NCBI RefSeq assembly: GCF_963259705.1
Contig: NC_081847.1
Coordinates: forward strand, 89,298,546 to 89,362,545
Length of the DNA: 64,000 bases
From: Myotis daubentonii
Lineage: Eukaryota > Chordata > Mammalia > Chiroptera > Vespertilionidae
Direction: 5' to 3'
The first letter of the stretch is position 1. The number at the start of each line of letters is the position of its first letter. The notes below the pieces were generated by a model, which made no database searches, had not been told where the DNA came from, and saw only the letters and a program-made list of their open reading frames with translations. Made by a program: the position numbers and the translations under genes. This document shows, piece after piece, positions 10,951 to 22,380 of this stretch.

Positions 10951-11429
10951 GTAAGCCCTTTAAGTTGAACAACACATACCCACGCAAAAAGCAACAACAA
11001 CAACCGAGTCAGACTGTAGTAAAACAACTGCCTCTTACTCTTGTGTCAACTCCTTATCTGTTTCTGAGGGGACTTCTCTGTGTCCTCAGGTTGTATTACC
11101 CAGTTTATTATTTTGGGGTTTAAAAGTGGGGAGTTAGACTGATTCCGAAACAGATGTTCGTTGTGAAAGTCCAAGCTTGCCCATGTTCTGCCTGAACTCC
11201 TCTGGGTTTCTAGCTGTGGTTTCTCAGGCCAATATTCTTCTGACTAAATTAAGAGTTTAAATATGATCATATGGGTAATTTGGATTTTTCATTTCACTAA
11301 AGACAAGGTGGTAACTAAGAACGGTTGACATAAAAAGATGATTTTACTGGAGTGATTTTGCTGGGTAAGACGATTTTCGCTGGGAAATTGAGCTCCTTTA
11401 CTCAGTACAGGGAAGAAAGATCATGATGT

Positions 11430-11570
11430 CTTTTTAAAAATATTTATCGTGATTGTTGAAAGCATTACAGATGTCCCACTTTTCCCCCATGGACCCCCTT
11501 CCCCATGGTGACCCCTTATTTTCCTTGGCCCATTGAAGATTCCTGCATCACCCCATTGTTCCTGACAGAA
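11430..11570 (-). repeat. Bat L1 3'-end fragment
   Basis: An attgttgaaagcattacagatgtccc block, then C-rich sequence with cccccatggacccccttcccc, matches the module repeated at 15428, 20581, 32456 and 63627 in this window. The copy at 15428 is continuous with L1 ORF2, which identifies the module as a minus-strand L1 3' UTR. Confidence 0.7.
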
Positions 11571-11872
11571 AGAAAGCTGGATATGCAGAGAAAGTACACT
11601 TGGTAGTTAAGACACTTAAGGTCTAATATTTCCAGAGATCTTTAAAAACTATCTTTGTAGATTTTTGTCTTTGTACGTTTGAAGTCATACATGTAAGTAA
11701 ATGTATTACTTGGGTAATTATGGATTAAAATTAAGAGTTATAAATAGAAGGAAACTGGCCAATTTTACTCAACATCGGTTTTTTATTCTTTTAATGAGTT
11801 TACATGAATTTTCTGTGACCGTATAATTTTGTGCCTACATCTGTAGATGGGAAATAAAAATATTTCCTTGCA

Positions 11873-12090
11873 CCAGACCGGTGTGGCTCAGTGGTTGAGC
11901 ACTGACCTATGAACCAGGAGGTCACAGTTTGATTCCCAATCAGGGCACATGCTAAGCTTGCGGGCTCAATCCCCAGTGTGGGGCGCGCAGGAGGCAGCCG
12001 ATCAGTGATTCTCATCATTGATGTTTCTATTTCCCTCGCCCTCTCCTTTCCTCTTTGAAATCAATTAAAAAAAAAGAAAAGAAAAGAAAC
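11873..12090 (+). mobile_element. VES SINE, plus strand
   Basis: The head CCGGTGTGGCTCAGTGGTTGAGC and a B-box-like TTTGATTCCCAATCAGGGC lead into the middle block ccccagtgtggggcgcgcagg and the tail cattgatgtttctat...gaaatcaatt. It ends in an A-rich (AAAAG)n tail. The head is of the 'ggttgagc' type. Confidence 0.88.
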
Positions 12091-13077
12091 ACTGGTTGCA
12101 AAATATGTGTTGCTGAATTTCTAGCTGCTATTAGCGTTGTGCTTGTATTGTCAAGGTTTAAGAAAGCTCTAGTTTTAAGCATGTAAAACATCCAACAATA
12201 GGCAGGGAGTTTCTTTTTCCCACTACAGATGAGTTTAAAAGATGCTGATGTTTGTTGGCATAAGTTAGGAGTGCATTGATCAGTGCTTTTAAAATTGCAC
12301 CTTATTTGCCACAGAGTAGAGTAGCTAGAGTAGTAGGAAGGACACATCTGTATGGGAACTTTCTAAGAATGAAGCTCTGGTTTAGATATGAACTATCGCT
12401 TTTCTTCTAATATATGTAGACTTGTTCAGAGTTGGATTTTGAATGGAAATTACATTTCACTGGGATAATAGAATAACTGAAAAATATATATGTATTTCTT
12501 GCTATTGATACTTGTTCATGTATTTTATGTGTTTATACCATTATCTTGTTTAGCCTATAACTTTGGAGAATTTAAATAACAAGAAAATGTCATGGTGTAA
12601 ATTCATGGTTTTCTCGATTGGAACTGCCAGTGTGGATCTTTGGCTAGGGACCACGGGTGTGATTTAAACCTACACGATTTTAATAAAACGTAGTGGAATA
12701 CCTTCCAGTATTATGTGCTCTGCGGAGAGCGCCCTTTCTCATCATATATGGATGTGTGCCTCAGGGATAAACAATATCTAATTGTTTCTTCTCCAACCTA
12801 AGCTAAGCCTTTCCTTATAGTTTAAATGCCTTTTCCTCCTACTCCTCATTGAGTTTTCTCTTGAAATCATCTCTTCTTTCTCCTGCATCACAGGTTTTCC
12901 ATGATCATATAAACGTGGTATAATGAACATCCTCTTTAGAAAGCCTGCGGATCCCATTTTGTCCTTCCATTCATTGCATTTCTCGGCACCTTCCCATAGC
13001 TCTTCACAGTGAAACGCATTGAAAGAGTGAAAGAGTGGCCTCAGCATCTCCGCTTCCTCGCCTCTACTTTTTTTTTT

Positions 13078-13101
13078 GGGGGGGGGGGTGGCGGGGGGGG
13101 G
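13078..13101 (+). repeat. Poly-G tract
   Basis: Directly after a T run, a block of ten G, TGGC and nine G follows. Four or more G runs on one strand make a quadruplex plausible. The homopolymer length may also be unreliable because of sequencing error. Confidence 0.7.
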
Positions 13102-13358
13102 CTCATCTCAGGTAGACATCCTCACCCCTCTGCTTTACTTGCTTTTGTGAATATCACCTACAGTCTTCGTGTTGCCTGATTCATTGGTCAGACCTATTCC
13201 TCATCTTCAACACTGACTTTAAAGGAAAACACACCCTTTGTTTCCTGGTGGGCCTCTCCCTCGCTCCCCTCTGTGCATTCCTTCCCACATCCTAATCTCC
13301 GAATGCTGGAGTGCTCTAGGGCACAGCTCCTCTCTCTCCTCCACACCACTCTCCAGAT

Positions 13359-13572
13359 CAGGGGTGGGCAAACTTTTTGACTCGAGGGCCACAATGGGTT
13401 CTTAAACTGGACCGGAGGGCCGGAACAAAAGCATGGATGGAGTGTTTGTGTGAACTAATATAAATTCAAAGTAAACATCATGACATAAAAGGGTACGGTC
13501 TTTATTTTTTTTAGTTTTATTCATTGCAAACGGGCCGGATCCGGCCCGCGGGCCATAGTTTGTCCACGGCTG
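13359..13572 (-). mobile_element. Short non-autonomous hAT element, copy 2 (inverted)
   Basis: A 214-bp copy of the element at 1375, in reverse orientation, starting CAGGGGTGGGCAAACTTT and ending GTCCACGGCTG. It is flanked by a perfect 8-bp repeat CTCCAGAT at 13351-13358 and 13573-13580. The internal homology to copies 1 and 3 runs nearly base for base, so these copies amplified recently or from a very uniform source. Confidence 0.9.
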
Positions 13573-13599
13573 CTCCAGATAATCACATGGAGCCTGTGG

Positions 13600-13765
13600 C
13601 TTTCAATCCTCTCCGGGCCCTGATAGCTTTCCTGACCTCAAGATTATCTTCCCTATCTGTTACCCAAATCCTAATGTTTTCAGAGGACTTATCACTGTGT
13701 GAAACCATATTATTTTTACCTATTAGCTGTTTTTCTTCTAAAATGCAAATACCATATTAATTAAT
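13600..13765 (+). repeat. L2 LINE 3' fragment, sense (tentative)
   Basis: The order ...ggccctgatagctttcctgac..., cttatcactgtgtgaaaccatattatt, ttagctgtttttcttctaaaatgcaaa follows the sense L2 3' region. The copy is diverged and its ends are not defined. Confidence 0.4.
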
Positions 13766-15424
13766 ATATCTTATGCTTTTGATTTCCTTTTAGTTTCTTC
13801 ATGTGAGATAGTTCTTAAGTGATGCATTATTTACATGATTCAAAGATAACTTTCCACCATAATCATGATTTGTGATGTGAGTTTTACATATTTTCGGTGC
13901 TTCTTTTTTCTCTCCTTTCCCCTGACAGGTGCACCCTCAGTGACAAACTCCTGTGTCATTCCTTATTTTCCTCTCTACTTAAACACACAGGCACATAGAC
14001 ATGTGTACATACTCAGAAGATTTTGTCATTATTTTATAGAGAGAGGTTCATATAACTTGCACTATTGCTCATGTAATATTATCTTTCTCTTAGAGTTTTC
14101 TGCAAGCTAAAATATGTATATATAATGGTGAGCAAAAACAAAAACAAAACAAAAAATAAGACATCGTCCCTACCGTTAAGTAACATACTATCTACAGGAA
14201 TAAAAATATATATGGTGACATTCACTTTTGATTAGACTTCATCTAACCAATGTGAGAAAATTCCTGCTTACCAAAAACAAGAATTCATAGAGGTAAAACT
14301 TTTAGTTTATGCCTCTTTCTCAAATCAGAGTGGAGAATTTGGGTGCTAGGTCTAAATAGGGACTGAACAACATTAAATTGTAAAAGTTAAATAAGGGAGT
14401 TCTATTTTTTAACACTACATAATTAATTTGTTATTTTAAAGAAATTGAAATATCATCTTGTGATTTTAAAGAATCCTTCCTAGTCATCATAACACAGGTA
14501 GTTAGAACAATGTCTTTATTGGACACCATATAAAATGCAGAGTAAAAAACATTTTTTTTTCCAGTTTTCACCTTCCTATGGTTATAAAGATTTGCAGTCT
14601 ATTTAATATCAAGGGAAAGAACGAATATAAAATAGACATCATATTAGAGATATAAGACTTCATAACATAAGCTTCATAACGACACATAGGTCAGCAAAAA
14701 TAGGTTTACAGCTGTATGTGAAACAGTTTATTCTTGTTTATTACTTATTACTTACTGTATTACTTCTCATACAAGCAACTAGAAACCTCCCTTTGCCCAA
14801 CCCTGTATGTTGCCTGTATGCAGGGGCCCGGGAGGAAAAGAAGGGAAATGTCTTGCTAGCAGGCTAGATAACCAGGTAAAGAACAAAAAGACAGACTGGA
14901 ATGAAAAATTTAGAGAAGAATGCTTCAAGATTGATGCATAATACTTAGCGAATGTTGCTTATTTTAAGTTTATAGTGCTTCCTTTACTCAATAAAAACAG
15001 AAACTCAAAAAAATGCACAGAAAAGGCAGAGGGAGTATTTTAAAACATTAAGTAAAATATGTTAAGCTATTTAAAAGGTTCTCTGGAGACGTAAAATAAT
15101 GCCTTGAGGTTAAACGTTCTTAAAGGTTGTATAATCTCTTGCTTCGCTTATAAACGTGTGAACGAGGTGCTCGCAGCCCTGTGGAATGAAGGGGTCGTCT
15201 GTGAAATCGGCTCCCCTGTGTGCGGGGCTGCGCGTCATTTCGCGGAATTCCCAAGAGCAGTCCAAGGATCAAATGCTTAAGGGTGCTCTGTACTCACAGG
15301 TTCAACAGGTTGGAAGTGTGCTTGTTCTGCCACTCATTTCAATGTATTGTACGTAGAAATGTTGCCGCTTAAGCTTTTGTCTTTAAATCCCAGGTCCTAG
15401 AAATTTGTGGGAGCATGGAGAAGC

Positions 15425-16828
15425 TAAAAAAATATTGTTAATTGATTATTATTTTTAATTCTTTATTGTTTAAAGTATTACATACGGTATAGTATTACAT
15501 ATGTCTCCTTTTTTCCCCCATTGACCTTCCCCTGGCACCCCACCCCCTAGCATATGCCTTCACCCCCCTAGTGTCTGTGTCTATTGGTTATGCTCATATG
15601 CATGCATACAAGTTCTTTGGTTGATCTCTTACCCCCCACCTCCACCCTCCCCTGCCTTCCCTCTAAAGTTTGACGGTCTGTTTAATGCTTCTATGTCTAT
15701 GGCTCTATTTTTGTTCATCAGTTTAAGTTGTTCGTTATATTCCACAAATGAGTGAGATCATGTGATATTTATCTTTTTCCTACTGGCTTATTTCACTTAG
15801 CATAATGCTCTCCAGTTCCATCCATGCTGTTGCAAATGGTAAGAATTCCTTCTTTTATACAGCAGCATAGTATTCCATTGTGTAGATGTACCACAGATTT
15901 TTAATCCACTCATATGTGGATGGGCAGTTAGGCTGTTTCCAAGTCTTAGCTATGGTAAATTGTGCTGCTATGAACATAGGGGTGCATATATCCTTTCTAA
16001 TTGGTGTTTTTGGTTTCTTGGGATATAGTCCTAGAAGTCCTAAACCTGGGATTATTGGGTCAAATTGGGAGTTCCATTTTTAACTTTTTGAGGAAACGCC
16101 ATACTATTTTCCACACCAGTCTGCATTCCCACCAGCAGTGCACGAGGGTTCCTTTTTCTCCACATCCTCACCAGCACTTGTCAGTTGTTGATTTGTTGAG
16201 GGTAGCCATTCTGACAGGTGCGAGATGGTATCTCATTGTCCTTTTGATTTGCATTTCTGGGATGACTAGTGACTTTGACAGTGTTTTCATATGCATCCTG
16301 GCCCTCTCTATGTTCACTTTCGAAAAGTGTCTATTTAAGTCCTTTGCCAACTTTTTTGATTGGATTGTTTATCTTCCTTTTGTTAAGAAGTATGAGTGCC
16401 CTATAAATTTTGGAGATTAGGCCCTTATTGGATATAACTTTGGCAAATATGTTCCCCCATGCAGTGGGCTTTCTTATGTTGTTGATGGTTTCTTTTGCTG
16501 TGCAGAAGCTTTTTATTTTGATGTAGTCCCATTTGTTTATTTTCTCCTTAGTTTCCATTGACCTAGGAACTGTTTCAGTAAAGATATGTCTGAGATTTTG
16601 CTGCCTATAGGTTCTTCTAAGATTTTCATGGTTTCCCATTTTACGTTTAAGTTTTTTATCCATTTTGAGTTTATTTTTGTGTATGGTGTCTAGTTGGTGG
16701 TCTAGTTTCATTTTTTTGCATGTATCTGTCCAATTTTCCCAACACCATTTATTGAAGAGACTGTTGTGACTCTATTGTATGCTCTTGCCTCCTTTGTCAA
16801 ATATTAATTGAGCATAATGGCTGGTTAG
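15425..16828 (-). mobile_element. 5'-truncated L1 with ORF2 C-terminus, antisense
   Basis: About 1.4 kb of L1 inverted relative to NOL4. Reading the minus strand, 16711 to about 15900 encodes pieces of the ORF2 C-terminal region, recognisable by motifs such as [23 protein letters not shown] and [10 protein letters not shown]. Frame breaks separate these pieces. The left part (15428-15700) is the 3' UTR, with the attgtttaaagtattac and C-rich modules found alone elsewhere in this window. The 5' end is truncated within ORF2, so no endonuclease or reverse transcriptase core is present. It is a dead copy. Confidence 0.93.
16168..16711 (-). pseudogene. L1 ORF2 C-terminal remnant, frameshifted
   Basis: Two overlapping minus-strand open frames (16331-16711 and 16168-16350) together cover part of the L1 ORF2 C-terminal domain. 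The change of frame between them near 16340 marks an indel. The upstream catalytic domains are missing, so no activity is expected. Confidence 0.85.
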
Positions 16829-16924
16829 CCAAAATGGAGACAGATTGCCCCACTCAGAGAAATGACTCTAAAAAGTATCTTAGTTGGAGTCTTGAGTATA
16901 CTTAGGCAAGGGAAAGTGTTGAGA

Positions 16925-17070
16925 GGCCCAATATTTCATTACTCATTCAACAATTACTATTGAACTCTACAGTGAACCACACAATGAGGTTACGGGGGGA
17001 GGGGCATGAATGTGACATATTAAGTTGAACAATACAAAATTGTCACGCTCTCAAGTAACTTAAAGTGCTG
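16925..17070 (-). repeat. L2-like fragment (tentative)
   Basis: A tattgaactctacagtgaaccacacaatgaggtta block followed by a ctctcaagtaacttaaag block resembles the antisense L2 3' end. It is strongly diverged, so this is a weak call. Confidence 0.35.
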
Positions 17071-17351
17071 CAACATGAAGAATGTGAAAGCAAAATGTTT
17101 ATGAAATTGGGAAATATTTCTGTTTCAGAACAATGGTACATGCACTGGTATGTCCTGTATGCCTTAACTTGTGCACTTGTAAAACAACTGTAGTCTTCTT
17201 TGGAGTGGGAAAAGAAGGAAGTAAATTAAAAATAGTGATTTAGTTGTGAGATGAGTAAGTGGGGAAAGAGATGTGGTGGTGGGAGTTTCACTTTTTCTTC
17301 TGTCCTAATGTAGATTATATGCTGAGCATAGACTCCTACGTTGGGAACTTA

Positions 17352-17389
17352 AAACACACACAGACACACAGACACACACACACACACAG
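17352..17389. repeat. (CA)n microsatellite, interrupted
   Basis: About 38 bp of CA repeats broken by two CAGA interruptions. Confidence 0.85.
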
Positions 17390-18223
17390 ATTTAAGGGAC
17401 CCATCTCAGATGGGATGACTGACAGTCATGTGGGAAAAAGCATGGAGCCAGTGTTCCAGACCATTCTTTTGAAGACATTCCTCATATTTCTACTTGACAG
17501 TTTTGGAGTGCCAAGATGGCAGCTGTCTACAGGGTATTGAGTCATGTAGGTGTAGTTCATGCTCAAATGCTAATTTGGCCAGTGTTACCTTCTGCATTTA
17601 CCTGAGTGAGGATTAATATGCATGTTTATATGGGTTTCAGGTAATACTGTTTTCTTAGTTATGACAATTGCCATGTACTGCAGTTCTTCAATGCTTTTAA
17701 AAATACCCTTCTAATATATTTTACATTTTGTTTGCAGTCTTATCTATCTGATTATTGTACACATGGGATTTAATTTAAGAACACACACACAAACACATAA
17801 TACTCTTTTACTGCTCCTTCTATATGCAAATAAAATTTTAGTAAAAGTATGTTTGTGACTAAAATTACATCTAATTTAACTGAATAGGATACGTTCAAGT
17901 ATTTATTAAAGCATATAAACCAGCAATAAAAGCAACTATTCACCATTTAATTTAGTTGGAAAATCTAATAAAACATGTTTTTAATAAAAATGATGTAAAA
18001 CAGTATACTTAATAGGAAATTAAATCTAGTGGTTAATTTTTTATGATGGTGAGTTTTAATTAGAAACACTATTAAAGTTTTTTTAGGCTGAACACCAAAT
18101 TTCCTACTGAGGTTATACTTTCTTATCTAAGACATTTTCTTTGTTCTACAACTTTCTTTTCCTTTAATGGTTTCTAATTGCATAGGAAATTTCGCATAAA
18201 GCAAAATGACTAAAATAATGTGG

Positions 18224-18266
18224 TTTTTTGTTTTTGCATAAATTTAATTTATGCAAAAACAAAAAA
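18224..18266. repeat. Perfect 21-bp-arm palindrome with 1-nt centre
   Basis: The left arm is six T, G, five T, then GCATAAATT. A single T follows, and the right arm is the exact reverse complement of the left. No terminal repeats, duplication or known family explain it. The surrounding 17700-18720 stretch is AT-rich single-copy sequence. Each arm includes ATGCAAA, a partial octamer motif. Confidence 0.9.
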
Positions 18267-19113
18267 TTGCGTCTGTTTTTAACAGTGTTATTGTTCTCAG
18301 TTTTTAAGTTGCATGTACTTCTGTTTTTAAAATACTTGAAAATAATAGCATGCTGCTCCTTTTTCTTAATTCCAGTTGCTCTAATGCCAGATTGAGAAAT
18401 AATTTGCATAATAAATTAATTGAATTAATTATTCTGAGTTGAGGTAGATACACTGATGAAACTTTTATAAAGCTTTATTTTCATGATTCTATAAATAATT
18501 ATACATCAGAATTTGCAAAAATATAAAGTATCTTTATAAGTATTATAATAATTAAAGGAAAGTTACTATGAATTAGAGGAAATTTTGATTGCTAAATTCT
18601 TTTGCAATATTGTGTAGACTATTTGTGTATTCAATCATTTGAAAGGGTTAAGTAGTAATTCTCTGTTTCCAAAAGTAGAATAAATAACTACTTAGCTTAC
18701 ATATAAATCATAAGAATTGAAAAAAGAAGCTGAAGTTTTGGATTTATTTAAAAAGCTTTTGTGGGGATTCGTCTAGGTTCCAGGCTTGTCTTAGAGAATC
18801 TAGTCTGGTCAGTGAAGGGTATCAGATTAATTGTGAGTTTTTCTTCTGGGCTGGTTCTTGCTTTTGAGGTATTGCTCTGTGGTTTGACATTATCCTCATG
18901 ATAGTGTTCGCTGGTCCAGGAATGACTGCATGGATTTAATGGTCAGTGTTTCAGCACCTCAAGGAAATACCAAAATCCTACTAGAACCAAGTAGCAGACA
19001 CTAGATCCTTTTATCCTTTAATATGAAATTTTGTCGATCTGATAATAAATAAGATTAAGAATCCATACGAGAGATGTTAGAAAATGTGTTTTGAGCATTT
19101 AGTCCCAAATAAA

Positions 19114-19321
19114 CATTATTTTATTGGATTTTAGAGAGGAAAGGAGAGGAAAGGAGAGGAAGAGAAACTTCGATGTGAGAGGGAAACGTGGATTGGCTGC
19201 CCCCTACCTATGACCGGTGGAGACCACAACCAGGTCATGTGCCCTGATGGGGGATTAATGAACCCACAACCTTTCGGTGCGTGTGGACAACGCCCAACCA
19301 ACTATGCCACACTGGTCAGGG
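19114..19321 (-). mobile_element. VES-related SINE, minus strand, diverged
   Basis: The tail tattttattggattttagagagg is followed by a purine-rich block containing a duplicated aaaggagagg. The head, read on minus, is CCAGTGTGGCATAGTTGGTTGGGCG. CCAAATAAA at 19105-19113 and 19322-19330 is the target duplication. The head belongs to an older 'ggttgggcg' type also seen at 50677. Confidence 0.85.
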
Positions 19322-19692
19322 CCAAATAAATTTTGAACCTATAAATTCACATATCCAGCTGCATTATAGAATCAGAACCACTCTCATGTTCCCAATTTGA
19401 ACATCTCAGCCACCGGTTTGTTTGTTGCACGTCACCTGGCTGGCCTTTGTAAACTCCCACTGTGAAGTCAACACCTTGCTGTGTTTCTTTACAACTTTGT
19501 TGTTGCGAGAGCGGGCAGCGTGTTTAAGAAAAGCACAGCGTTAGCCTTTAGGCAACAGAATTTCAATGTTGGATGGGGCTTTGAAGTTGGTGTTGCATTA
19601 GAGATAAATCAGCTGCAAAATGGGTCTACATTGACCATAAAAATTTTTATTTGCTAAGTTTTCTTTTATCAACCATTTCATGGTAGGTTGAT

Positions 19693-19723
19693 TAAAAAAA
19701 AAAAAAAAAGAAGAAGAAAAAAA
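19693..19723. repeat. A-rich / (GAA)n tract
   Basis: A run of A followed by GAAGAAG and more A. It resembles a retroposon tail but I see no body attached. Confidence 0.7.
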
Positions 19724-19774
19724 GAGCTGTCAGAGGGTATTAAAGAAAGCAGATGGAAGGATTTTTATTGTAAA

Positions 19775-19929
19775 CTAGAGGCCCGGGGCACGATATTCGT
19801 GCAAGAGTAGGCCTTTACAGCCGTGGCTGCCTTGGGCCTCGCAGCCCTGGCTTTGTCCGGAATGTCGTCTGGTCATTCCTCTGTTCAGCTGTTCGGTCAA
19901 TTTGCATATTACACTTTTATTATCATAGA
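19775..19929 (-). mobile_element. HeliBat-type Helitron, short, minus strand
   Basis: On the plus strand the element begins CTAGAGGCCC after an A, contains the 3' hairpin CACGATATTCGTG, and ends ATTATCATAGA before a T. On its own strand it therefore runs TC...CTAG between A and T, as Helitrons require. At 155 bp it is a deletion derivative with no Rep/helicase capacity. The subterminal caatttgcatattacacttttatt is the conserved HeliBat 5' region. Confidence 0.88.
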
Positions 19930-20340
19930 TTCCGAGTTTCATAATTTTGTTATCGGTCTCACTTCTTCATCCGCCGGGGAGCGCCTTGGGGGCAGGAAGC
20001 AGTAGCCCTCGGCATTCTTGCACACTGCTTCTGAAGCCACACAGTGTTTGAGGTAGTAAAATACAGCTTTTGAATTGAAATAGTGTTTTGGACTCCCTTC
20101 CCCACCTGCTGCTTCTGTGGTGAAAGTGCACTCAGTATTTCTTTTCTTGCCAGACGTTAGATAGGTAGGGGCATCCTTGCCATGAAGGAATATGCTGTCC
20201 TTTTCCCATGTCACTTTGGAGCCCTGCAGCCTGTGTGTCTCCCTTGTCTGCCTCCCAGAGCCACTCAGGAGCAATGGGACCAGGAAGTCGCTTTGAGATT
20301 TGAAGTAAATGCATTAAGAAGGCAGCAGGAAGACACTTCA

Positions 20341-20409
20341 CTTTAAATCTTGAGTCCTGGTTTTCTGTCCCAGCTCTGCCATGACTAGCTCTGCAGCCTT
20401 ATTTAGGAA
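20341..20409 (+). repeat. MIR SINE, left part, split by Helitron
   Basis: The order cttgagtcctggttttctgtcccagctctgccatgactagc...gcagcctta follows the 5' half of MIR. The match resumes after the Helitron at 20772 with cgttaagcaaccatttctgcatctgtgag. This nesting shows the Helitron is younger. Confidence 0.65.
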
Positions 20410-20771
20410 CTAGAGGCCCGCTGCATGGATTCGTGCACCAGTGGGTCCCTTGGCCTGGCCTGTGGGGATCCGGCTGAAACCAGCTCTCCAACATCCCCTG
20501 AAGGGTCCCAGATTGCGAGAGGGCGCAGGCTAGGCTGAGGGCCCCCACTGGTGCACGAATCCGTGCACCTGACCTCTAGTATGTGTATAAGATCTTTGGT
20601 TAATTTCTTCCCACCCTTCCCACTCCCCCCCTCCCTCTGAGATTCATCAGACTGTTCCATGTTCCCATGCCTGTGCATTGAGCGTCTGCCTCCTGGTAGT
20701 CAGTGTGCGTCATAGCTATCGGTCAAATGGTCGAACGGTAGAACTGTCGCTTAGGCTTTTCTATATATAGA
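20410..20771 (-). mobile_element. Chimeric Helitron with two inverted 3' termini and captured L1
   Basis: The outer element runs on the minus strand from TCTATATATAG (its 5' end at 20771) to CTAG at 20410, between A and T. Inside, at 20544-20579, sits a second 3' terminus in the opposite orientation, ending GACCTCTAG before a T. The two outer 36-bp termini are inverted repeats with about four mismatches. Between the inner terminus and the Helitron 5' region (20581-20690) lies a bat L1 3'-end fragment. The 5' region carries the HeliBat block gtctgcctcctggtagtcagtg. It has no coding capacity. Confidence 0.85.
20581..20690 (-). repeat. L1 3'-end fragment inside Helitron
   Basis: The stretch gtgtataagatctttggttaatttcttcccaccc... 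with ccctctgagattcatcagactgttcc matches the L1 3' UTR module at 15610-15690 and 63770-63815. It abuts the inner Helitron terminus directly. Confidence 0.75.
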
Positions 20772-20880
20772 TTATTAACATCGTTAAGCAACCATTTCTG
20801 CATCTGTGAGTCAGAAGCCCAGCTAAGCCTCTGAGGTTCATTCCAGCTCCAGTTGCTGGGAGTACTCACCCTCTCAGGAT
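20772..20880 (+). repeat. MIR SINE, right part
   Basis: This continues the MIR interrupted at 20409: cgttaagcaaccatttctgcatctgtgag followed by a diverged tail. Confidence 0.55.
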
Positions 20881-20951
20881 GCCCTGTCTCACCTAGAGCA
20901 TTTTCCGTTGTCTTTGTCTGGACAAAACACGTTCCTTTGAAAAGGAAAATG

Positions 20952-21167
20952 GGCCGGGCCGGCGTGGCTCAGCGGTTGAGCATCGACCTTTGAACCAGGA
21001 GGTCACAGTTCTATTCCCCGTCAGGGCACGTGCCTGGGTTGTGGGTTCGATTCCCAGTGTGGGGCATGCAGGGGCAGCCAATCAGTGATTCTCTCTCATC
21101 ATTGATGTTTTTATCTCTCTCCTTCTCCCTTCCTCTCTGAAATCAACAGAAATATATTTTAAAAAAC
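20952..21167 (+). mobile_element. VES SINE, plus strand
   Basis: The head GGCCGGCGTGGCTCAGCGG, a ggttctattccccgtcagggc-like B-box region, the gggcatgcaggggcagcc block and the tail gaaatcaacagaaatatatttta are in canonical order. Imperfect flanks GGAAAATGGG and GTGAAATGGG suggest the target duplication. The head is of the 'ggttgagc' type. Confidence 0.9.
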
Positions 21168-22174
21168 AGAAAGTGAAATGGGATTCCATAATTTCCTACA
21201 GGTCTCTCAATTGTTTTAAGTGTTTTTAATGATGGAGACCCCCCTCCATCTCCCAGCCAGCTCTTCCCATCTGTAAAGAGCCACTTTGCTTCCGAGGTGC
21301 GCATCTGAGGAGTGCTTAGAAAGCGGGGTGTTCCTGACAGAGCAGACTCCCTACTCTTCCTCCAGGCTTGACTGCAGGAATCATCCCGAGTCATCCTCTG
21401 CCATGTTTTTGCCGCCAATCTTCCATTCCTTTGGTAAGAAACTGTGGTCAACCCAAAGGCTTGCGGCTACAGCTAAAATGTAAAAGGAACGCTTCCCCCT
21501 CTCTTCTTTATGAACATAATAAGAACAGTTGTCCCTTATTCTTTCCTGAGTGTATGTGTGTACATATGTATGCACATATATATGCATGTGTGAGTATGTG
21601 GGGGGAGAGAGTATTTTTTTTTAAAAAAATAATGATTATTTTCCTTCAAGTGCTTTTCATAAAATTTATGCTGAGATTCTTAGATACTGGCAGGTTTCTT
21701 AGGACTTGTTCAATAGCAACATCCTTAAAGCTTTGGCATATCATTCATCAGCTCGTCTCTCATTATGGAGATTTATTCACTAACATATTGTTGTAACAGT
21801 ATCTTGGAGAACAGATTCTACCATCATAGAATAAAAAAATAGTGCTCATCACTGTTTACCTCTCTCTTTGTTCAAATCCATGCTAAAGTAATCAAGAAAG
21901 ATCAACTTAGCATGACAGGTCCGTGGGAATAGCACCGTGAGCACCGGTCCAGCGTTCCCCCCTGCTCTCAGTGAGGACACGCTGGCTCTCCCATGCCCAC
22001 CAGCGGCATCAGCAGTCGCTTAGAATGTCATGTGCAGAATTCTGTTTTAGAATTGGTGAGCACATCTACATCCTCATCTAGAGCCAGCCATCTAAAATCA
22101 AATTCTTTTAGGATACTTCCAACCCAAAGCGAGGCTAGGCGACGATGATTGCTTCCTGTAGGCCAGGGACTGTC

Positions 22175-22380
22175 CCAGGAATTACCTTTTCAGGTTTTCA
22201 CAATAATCCTATGAAGTAGGACTGTTTTTATGGTATAGATGAGGACACTGAGGCTAAGCAACTGGCGTGGCATCACCCAACTGCTGAGTGGTACCAACAG
22301 GATTGGGGCACGGGCATCTGGGTCCGGAGCTATGTCTGTAAAGAGGAGTTGCTCAGTTGCCACAGCCCACCCCTGCACCC
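22175..22380 (-). repeat. MIR SINE fragment, antisense
   Basis: A cacaataatcctatgaagtaggactg block, then gatgaggacactgaggctaagcaactggc and ccaactgctgagtgg, is the reverse complement of the MIR core. Moderately diverged. Confidence 0.7.

Noticed and set aside
18224..18266. miRNA precursor or MADE1-type MITE
   Set aside because: The stem is too short for a normal precursor, the loop is one base, and the flanks lack the MADE1 termini.
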